Below are positions 17,880 through 26,600 of a DNA stretch of 56,905 nucleotides, one piece after another (within the stretch, counting starts at the first letter, position 1; the number at the start of each line of letters is the position of its first letter). The DNA is from Promethearchaeota archaeon. Its GTDB lineage: Archaea > Asgardarchaeota > Lokiarchaeia > Sigyniarchaeales > SOKP01. Position numbers and translations under genes: made by a program. The notes under the pieces are model-generated. The model worked only from the letters and a program-made list of their open reading frames with translations, was not told the DNA's origin and did not search any database. Location of the stretch: contig JAHPZE010000028.1 of the NCBI GenBank assembly GCA_019058365.1, positions 1-56,905 on the forward strand. The letters run 5' to 3'.

Positions 17880-18692
17880 TTATATATCTGATTTAAAATA
17901 ATGTGCTGGAACTCCAACTTCTGCAATTCCTCCATCTACGATAAAATTATGACCTGTAATGAAATTTGATGCTGGTGAAGCTAAGAAAATGGAAACCTCA
18001 ACAACATCCTCTACTGTACCATATCTATTCAAGGGCGTTTTTACATGGCCTTCATCCATTGTCATTTTCATTGCCTCCAAATTATTCCTATATGCGCCTG
18101 TTAAATGATATCCAGGTGAAATTGCATTCACAGTTATTCTTGGAGCAAGACTCTGAGCTAGGATTTGCATCATAGCGATAACCCCCGCTTTACTTATTGA
18201 ATAATCAGGGATTCCTGGATCTACTCTCACCCCAGAAATAGATGCTGTATGAATAATCTTTCCCGCTAATGGTTCAAAGGTTTGCTTTTTCATCTTTTTA
18301 GCAATTTCCTTTGCAACTAACCATTGTCCTTTTAAATTAAGTGCGATTGTTTTATCAAAAAGCTCCTCTTTTACTCTAAATGGATCTTTATAAAATCCAA
18401 ATCCTCCACCAGCATTATTATTCAAAATAAAAATATTATCTAATTCTTCAAAAGCTTGTTTAGCCATATTTTGAACTTGATCTGATTTTGCTACATCACA
18501 TATAATTGGAATCACTTTTTGACCGGTTTCTTTTTCTACTTTTTTAGAAGTTTCTTCTAATAATTCCTTATTAATATCAACTAATATTAAATCCGCCCCT
18601 CTCTGTGCATAAGCAAATGCAAAACCTCTTCCAAACCCTGAAGCACCACCAGTTATAAGAGCTCCTTTTCCTTCTAAAAATTTATCAACCAT
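17880..18692 (-). CDS. Short-chain dehydrogenase/reductase (FabG-like)
   Basis: This 270-residue classical SDR has TGGASGFGRGFA as its cofactor motif and VDI after beta-2, with Asp favouring NAD(H). NNNAGGG, the catalytic SISG and Y164-SIS-K168 are in place. The C-terminal VSIFLASPASNFITGHNFIVDGG is standard for 3-oxoacyl reductase and sugar dehydrogenase types. It is the first gene of the SDR, membrane protein, KDSR-like SDR series. The substrate is not predictable. Confidence 0.85.
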   Translation of the reverse strand: MVDKFLEGKGALITGGASGFGRGFAFAYAQRGADLILVDINKELLEETSKKVEKETGQKVIPIICDVAKSDQVQNMAKQAFEELDNIFILNNNAGGGFGFYKDPFRVKEELFDKTIALNLKGQWLVAKEIAKKMKKQTFEPLAGKIIHTASISGVRVDPGIPDYSISKAGVIAMMQILAQSLAPRITVNAISPGYHLTGAYRNNLEAMKMTMDEGHVKTPLNRYGTVEDVVEVSIFLASPASNFITGHNFIVDGGIAEVGVPAHYFKSDI

Positions 18693-18837
18693 CTTTTTTT
18701 TTCACTTTTCTACTTTATATCTTTAGATGCTGCTAATAATTATTATTTTTTTCAAGTATATAAAACTATAAACTTGGAATGAAGTATTACATTGAGTGAA
18801 GAAATCTTATGATGAAATTATTTTAACTAATTTTTAT

Positions 18838-18852
18838 CTCAAATATATAAGA
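18838..18852 (+). promoter_or_regulatory. TATA-box-like promoter of the coiled-coil gene
   Basis: The AT-rich block CTCAAATATATAAG lies about 75 bp before the chosen start at 18926. It fits an archaeal TATA box and would place transcription start near 18870. It is recognised by composition only. Confidence 0.4.
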
Positions 18853-18925
18853 AAACTTGAATACCAAAACTTTAATTATTATATGGGTATTAAAAGTAAA
18901 TATAGAAATATCAAGTGAATCAAAT

Positions 18926-20506
18926 ATGGTTGATAAAGTAACACCTTTTTTAATTAACATGGGTGAAGTAATTCCAGCACGAAGTCAAGCAAGTTTACTT
19001 AACGAATTAGCAATGGGCTTAATTGAATGTGTAGGAATTTACGGTAAGAGTTTGAAAAAATTAGGAAAACTATCAAAAATTTCAACAGCTTTTTGGCCAG
19101 TTCGTTTAATTCCTTTAAGTGATACAAGAGCTTGTGTTTGCAGTTATCTTTTAAATAAACAAGAAAAATTAAGCGTAGGGAAATTTGCTCAGACGCCCCC
19201 AAGACCTGAAAATATTATTAAGGGAGCAGATCCAGCATCATTTTTAAGTTCATTACAAAATTATAATAACACTTATCTAAAAAGAGCAAAAAACTTCAAA
19301 CGGGGTGTTGTTATTCAGGAAGCTTTATTTAGTACAAGTGAAGTCGGATATTTTCAAAATTTTTTCCTTAATCAATATAGTTTAAGTTCTCAGTCAACTC
19401 CTTATTTTCTATTAGAAGGCGCATCTATTACTAAAAGTGTTGATCAAATAAAAATAGTGCCAGATATTACTGAATTTGTATCTCAAAATGATGTTAAAAT
19501 GCTAGATACCTTTGGAGATGCGATTACAAAATTATGTGAGCAATGGATTACAAAAGGTGGTAAAGAAGTTGAGAAAATTAGAGATACAAAAGTTGATACA
19601 GGGGAAGAAGAGAAGCAACTCGCGATACTTAATAAAGAAATACAAGCTGAAAAAGAACGGGAAATAGAAAAAACTCCAGAAGAATTAGTAAAACTCGGAA
19701 AATACAAAATCAATGATAAAACTGGAGAACTAAATAATCATCTTAGCACGCTCAAAAATAGTGTTGATAGTTTGAAAAACGCAATTAATCAACGTGACCT
19801 CTTTTTGGTTGAAGAAAGTTTAAAAGATATCGATGTAAAATATCGAGAGTTAGGAGATTCAATAACCAGAAATAAGAATGAAATTGCTCAATTACGAAAA
19901 AATGTGCAGCGTGAAATCTCCGATCTTGAAAAAACAAAGCAACAAAAACTCCGAGAATTAGAGCGTAAAAAATCTGAAGTTGAAAAACAAATAGAAGCAA
20001 AACATAGTGGTCTTAGTAAAGATTTAACTTCTGCCGAGGATGTAGTAGCACAAATCAAGACAGAAAAACAATCTTGTTTAGATAATATCGAATCAATGAA
20101 AGATAAAGAAATGAGCAATGTCCAAAACTTCTTCAATAATTACACTCTTGAAATAAAAACTCAAAATGTCATAGTAGGCATCCCTATTTATATATTCTTC
20201 TTTATAGATCCTAATACAAATAGAACCACTGAAAGGGCTCCTGTACTCCCAATATTAATTGATGGAGGGAAAATTGTAAGTACTAAAGTTAAAGCAAGCT
20301 TTAGACAAAAGCTCAGGGATTTAATGAATAAAGAAAATTCAATGATCGAGTTAGTTGAAACTCAAGGAGATAAAAACAATCTAATGGAAATGAAAAACTT
20401 AGATACACGCTTAGAAGATGCAATCAATGATTTACGGATAAGGAAAATCTTAAATAAGAAGCAAGCAGACACTGCTAAAAGTATTATTGCAAATCTCGTT
20501 TGGTAG
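18926..20506 (+). CDS. Coiled-coil protein of unknown function
   Basis: I do not recognise this family. From the ATG at 18926 the product has 526 residues. An upstream TTG at 18857 would add 23 residues that look non-coding. The first roughly 220 residues form a globular domain starting with VTPFLINMGEVIPARSQ and containing WPVRLIPLSDTRACVC. Residues about 225-410 are strongly charged and heptad-like (EEEKQLAILNKEIQAEKERE, QRELEK-type runs), predicting a long coiled coil. A final domain with VGIPIYIFFFIDP and basic, beta-like segments ends the protein. No membrane segment or catalytic motif is evident. A structural or scaffold role is possible. Confidence 0.6.
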   Translation: MVDKVTPFLINMGEVIPARSQASLLNELAMGLIECVGIYGKSLKKLGKLSKISTAFWPVRLIPLSDTRACVCSYLLNKQEKLSVGKFAQTPPRPENIIKGADPASFLSSLQNYNNTYLKRAKNFKRGVVIQEALFSTSEVGYFQNFFLNQYSLSSQSTPYFLLEGASITKSVDQIKIVPDITEFVSQNDVKMLDTFGDAITKLCEQWITKGGKEVEKIRDTKVDTGEEEKQLAILNKEIQAEKEREIEKTPEELVKLGKYKINDKTGELNNHLSTLKNSVDSLKNAINQRDLFLVEESLKDIDVKYRELGDSITRNKNEIAQLRKNVQREISDLEKTKQQKLRELERKKSEVEKQIEAKHSGLSKDLTSAEDVVAQIKTEKQSCLDNIESMKDKEMSNVQNFFNNYTLEIKTQNVIVGIPIYIFFFIDPNTNRTTERAPVLPILIDGGKIVSTKVKASFRQKLRDLMNKENSMIELVETQGDKNNLMEMKNLDTRLEDAINDLRIRKILNKKQADTAKSIIANLVW

Positions 20507-20520
20507 TACTAAATTATTTA

Positions 20521-20550
20521 ATTATCTTCTTTTTCAAATCTTTTTATATT
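20521..20550 (+). terminator. T-rich terminator-like tract
   Basis: Several T runs follow about 15 bp after the stop of the coiled-coil gene, as expected for factor-independent archaeal termination. There is no hairpin. Confidence 0.4.
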
Positions 20551-20600
20551 TAAGATTTTGAAAACTCTCGTTTTTATTTGAAATACCAAACTGCCCCCAA

Positions 20601-20620
20601 CAAAACTTTTAAATATAAAT
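20601..20620 (+). promoter_or_regulatory. BRE/TATA promoter of the giant surface protein gene
   Basis: CAAAACTTTTAAATATAAAT is a strong BRE plus TATA match about 65-80 bp upstream of the TTG start. It predicts a leader of roughly 45 nt that contains the AGGGTGA ribosome site at 20671-20677. Confidence 0.55.
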
Positions 20621-20683
20621 TCATCATATTTGTAATTCACAGATATCTCAATTAAAAATTTAGATTAATTAGGGTGAAACTAT

Positions 20684-23600
20684 TTGAAAAAAACTAAAAA
20701 AATGCTAATTGTGTTAATGATTTTACTAGTAATTAATTTGGTTGGTTTTATACCGAAAAACTTACCTGATAATTCTGAAACCAATTCTAATTTTCAAGAT
20801 GGACCAACTCCTATTCTTAATAGCGGAGATCAAATACTTCTGCATACATATGATTTTGAAGATCAGACTTTAGGCCAAGATCCTACCTATGAAACTTTTA
20901 CTATTGATGAATCTTCTGGTGATGTGTATATTGACGATTTAGGCGATGCACAGCATAAATCTATGGCATTACATAAAATAGGTACAACAGGCAGAGTATG
21001 GGTTAAAGATAATTTTTCACTCGAGGGTGAAACTTATGTCTCTGGTGAATACCATTTAAAAGTATATCATGATAATTCTGGATTTGGTATAAATTTGAAT
21101 TCAGCAAATGGTGAATATATCTTAGCTATGGTATGGTGGAATGGAGAAATAAGAGATAATGTAGGTGGTACTTTTCTTGCTAATTATGCATTGAACCAAT
21201 GGATAGATGTTATTATTTATTTTGACCTTAACGTAGGTTGGATGTTTGATCTTAATGGGGTCAGATACGGCGCTGGGTATAGTTTTCCTTTTTTTGGAGC
21301 TTTTACTGCAAATGCAGAACATATTTGGATGACCTCTTTCGTATCTGGTGGTGGTGATGGCTATTTCCGCGTAGATGATATTTCTGCCTATTATAATATT
21401 ATAAACATTCTTAGCCCTTTAAATCAAACCTATACAAATGCTATGAGTGGGTATTATCCTGCTACGTATGGATTTGAAAATGACTTAGATGGATTTCTTC
21501 CTTCAGAATGGACTGATATTTCTGCAGGAACAGCAACCTCAACAGTTGAGGGTGAAATATTTAACCATAAAAAAGTGCTAAAAGCCTATGATCCTGGCTC
21601 TGGATCATGGACTGATACAAATATTACCTTTTCTCCACAAATAAGTGGAATAATAGAATTCTGGGTCTTAAAAGAGTCGGGGGGCGATGGTTCACCGTGT
21701 GATTTTAATCTTAGAGGCGACAATAAAAGTGCCGGTTACTCTGACGCAGTCCGCTTATTAATTGATGATAGTAATTGGGGTAATACTTTTTATTCAGCGG
21801 GTTACGGATATTTTGCTGTGGATAAATACTCTGATGATCAATGGTTTCATATACGGATAGATTTTAATTGTAGATCTAATAAGTATGATCTCTATTTAGA
21901 TGGATTAAAGGTGATAGATCAAGCTAATTTTTACTATACCGAGAATTATATCGACCATATACGGTTTGCTAGCTCAAACGGTCGAAGTGGTACTTATTAT
22001 ATAGATGCACTTAGTTTTTCATGGGATCCTTATTATAATATAGGAGATAATTTACATGAAGGCTTATTAATCAGTGTTGATACAGAAATACCTCTTGAAT
22101 CGATGAGTTATTCACTAGATAATCAACCAAAAAGAGCTATTTTAGGAAATATTACCATCCAGATGCCCGAAGATGGGCTTCATTCAATCCAAATATTTGG
22201 CGTAGATATATTTGGTACACATTATCAATCGGATATCAGATATTTTACTGTAGATTTTCCAATAGATATAATCACTCCTGAAGCAAAAATCTATACTGGA
22301 CCGATGAATGGGTATTATCCTGCGACATATGGATTCGAAGAAACAATTACAGATACTTTACCATCTTACTGTGATTTTGCTACTGGTGGAACTAGCCCAG
22401 ATGGTCCTGGTTCCTATGCGAGAGTTATTGATAATTGGACCGATGGTGCAGGAAATTTACATAAAAAGGTATTTAAAACATATGATCGGACTAGTAGTAG
22501 TACGGCACATTCTTCACTTTATTTTACAAATGAAGGTTCTGAAATATGTCGAAATTGCACAATTGAATTTTGGGCCTGCAATACGAATACAGGTAACTTC
22601 TACCACACGTATTTTGAAATAATCGGAAATTTAGGAAGTATGGTGCAATTTGAATGGGATTCAGGTGGTACATCAAATGATCCCGAAATAAGAATTACTC
22701 CTGGGACTGGAGAGTTCGGTACGGGTGTATATCATGAATGGAATAGATGGTATCGATATTCTATTGATATTTCTTGTGATGGTGGTTATTTGGGATTAGG
22801 AGCAAATCAATTTCGATTTCGAATTTATGATGAGATTGGTAATCCGATTTACACTTCTGCTGATTTGGATTTACTTACTACACATCCAACAGGTGGTCCA
22901 TACAGATATCATGTGTTATCGACTGAATCTCAATCTGATGTTTCTCACTATCTTGACGGTTTTGGAATCACTAGTTTGCAAGATAATTATGAAATCGGAG
23001 TTAATCTTAATGAAGGTTTATTACTCAGTTTTGAAAATAATACGAATTTTGATTGGACAGGATATACTATAGACGGGTGTATTAATAAGACAATTTTAGG
23101 GAATACTACAATTCCCTTGCCTAAGGATGGTCCACATTCAATAAAGATATATAGTAATGACTCAATAGGAACAACATATCAATCCAATATATGTCATTTT
23201 TCGGTTCATCACATCAATATTCGAACTCCTGAAGATATTATCTATACTACTCCAATGAGTGGATATTATCCTGCCACCTACGGGTTTGAAGATGAGATTA
23301 CAGGTACTTTAGGGTCTAATATAAAATTTGTGGATTGGGATAATCATGAAACATCTACAATCTTAGATGAATTAGACGGTCATAAGAAAGTTTATCAAAT
23401 ATATACTGCTGGAGGTTGGGACACTATAAGAAATTATTGGGATACAGCTCTTTTCAATGTCACTTATGAAATGTGGATGAGAGTGGATGATGCTAATGAA
23501 AAACATCGATTTTCTCTCAGTGAACTTGATACCGGAAATGATGATGGTAATGCAATAGTTCATCTAATGGTGGAAAATAATAGTTTCTATTTGGTTGATG

Positions 23601-26600
23601 ACGCTACAGCTAATGTAAGGGTTATTACTTCTTTTGCTTCAGATACATGGTACCATTTAAGAGTTGATGTTTTTTCTGATAATACTTTAGATTTATATCT
23701 TAATGACGTAAAGTTGCTTTCTAAGAATCAAACTTCAAATGACTTAACCACAGGAATAAATGGAACATTTTTTAAAGAATATGATGGGGCATCTAAATGG
23801 TTAATAGATGCTGTGGGGTATTCTGGGGATCCAAATTATAATATTGGAGATAATTTGAATGAGGGTTTACTCTTAAGTTATGTAAATTTTACATCTCTTG
23901 ATTGGCAAGGATATTCTTTAGATGGACAATCCACTAAAACAATTTTAGGAAATACTACAATTCCTATGCTTAGTGATGGAAGTCATTATATTCAAGTTTT
24001 CGGGAATGATACCTTAGGTGAACCATATTGGTCTAACACAAGACATTTTACGATAGATACAGGTTCTTTTTTTAATATAAGGACTCCAGAAAACAGAACT
24101 TATTATGCACCAATGAAGGGATATTACCCTGCAACTTTTAGTTTTGATAATGATAAAGAGGGAAATGATCCCACTGGATTGATTGTAGATGAAACTGGCG
24201 GAACTGCCAATATTTTAAATGAGTTAGACGGTCATAAGGGAGTATTGGAACTACATGATGTGAATGCAGATCTGGTTAACATTACACATGATTTTAACTT
24301 AATAGAATATGGAACTGTAGAGTGTTGGATACGATCTGATGATGTAACACAACGTACGTTTATAGAATTAAGATATGGGTCTTCATTAGGCATTTATTTG
24401 ATCATAAGAGATGATGATTGGATGTATTGGGGATCTTCGGGTATAGTATCGCTACAAAAAGCTAGTGGTGGTAATATGGATACACCGTTAGACAATATCT
24501 GGTATCATATTAGAATTGATTTTGAATGTGGTGATGGTAATTATACAGAATTAAGGGAAGATCATTGGAGAGTATATATTGATGGAATAAAGAGTGCTGA
24601 ACTAGATTTCTTTAATGGTAATCATCTTAATGGAATTAATAGCATAGTTCTTCGAACTCATCTCGGTCTTAGTAATTATTATTCCTACTTTGATGCGCTT
24701 GGATACTCATGGGATCCTTATTATAACATTGGAGATAACATATATGAAGGTTTATATCTTAGTTTTACACAAAACTCTGAATTAAACTGGATTGACTATT
24801 CATTAAATGGACTAAGTAACAGAACGATTTTTGGAAATATAACTATTCCCTTTTCGAATTTAAATGAAGGAATTAATAATATTCAATTATTTGGTGAGGA
24901 TTTTAGAGGAATTTTATATGAATCTGAAATTAGATACTTCTCAGTTGGTTATGGGATAAATATTATAACCCCCGAAGATAAGATTTACACAGAACCTATG
25001 AGTGGATATTATCCTGCGACATATGGCTTTGAAAGCGATCTTCCGGGAGCAGACGCAAAAGATTGGACACACGCAATAGTAGGAAGTACTCACTCATATG
25101 TTGTCGATTCATACAAAGGACATAAGAGAGTATATGAGTTATATGATAATGCCGGAGGAAATCCTGATACTTATACAAATTATAATGATCAACTTTCTGG
25201 AACAGTAGAGGCATGGGTTCTTGTAACTCTTTCGGATTATGTTATTTATATTGATATTAACCAAGGTGGAAGTCCTGTAATAAGGCTAATCCTTAAAGCT
25301 GGAGCATATCTTATAGCCTTGAATAATTCAGTACAAGCTAATATGACAGAATATGGGATTATAAAGGAGGATCAATGGTATCATATTAGGGTCGATTTTC
25401 GTTCAGCTTTGGCAGGAGCTTATATGGGATTAGCAGGTGATTCTTACAGGATTTATTTAAATGATACACAGTCTAATTCAGATTTACTAGTAAATATTCC
25501 ATCAGCTCAAGTAAATAGATTGGGATTTACAACAGGATGGTCATTAGCTGATCCAAATTATTATGCATATTTCGATGCTGTAGGGTATTCTTGGGACCCA
25601 GACTATAACATTGGAGATAATTTAAATGAAGGATTATTACTCAGTTTTGAGAATTCTACAGCTCTTTATTGGCAAGGGTATACTTTAGATTTTCAACCTA
25701 TTAAGACAATTTTAGGAAATACTACTATACCAATGCCTCTGGATGGTGAACATATAATTCATGTATTAGGTAACGATTCATTAGGAGAGTTCTATCAATC
25801 CAAATTGCGTCATTTTGAAGTTTGTAGTATAAATATAATCACTCCTGAAAACAAGACATATATTGAACCGATGAGTGGTTATTATCCTGCTACTTATGGT
25901 TTTGAGAGTGATAAAGATGGGGCGCTTCCAAGAGATTTTATTAATCTAAGTATGTCTGGATGTAATCTAAAAGTTATTTCTGAGTTGGATGGACATAAAA
26001 AAATCTTAGATTTAGATGATCCCGTTGCTGATGGTCACGTGTCTATGAGGAATAACCTAACAATACCCCAAGCATATGGTGCAATGGAATTTTGGGTTAG
26101 AAGTACTAATATTAACAAACCTTTTCAACTTGAATTTCAAGATAGCTCCTTAAATGTTTTAGCAGGTCTTCAACTTATGGATTCGACTTGGAAAGGGTTA
26201 AATCCGTCATGGACAATAATACCGGGATTAGGGACTCCATTGGTCAATAATTGGCATCATATAAGAATAGATTTTGAATGTACAGTTGGAAATTATACAG
26301 GTTTATCTCAATATACATTAAGATATACGGTAGACAATACATTATCAGCAATTTTACCATTTTTAACTAATTGTTCACAACTAGATACAATTCTATATTG
26401 GACAAGCACATCTAATGATAATTATCATATCTATTTAGATGCGTTGAGCTATTCATGGGATCCTTATTATAAAATTGGAGCTAATTTATATGAGGGATTA
26501 TTGCTTAGCTATGAAAATCAAACAGTTTTAGATTGGCAAGGATATTCTCTGGATGGTCAATCTATCAAAAATATTTTAGGAAATACAACACTAATTATGC

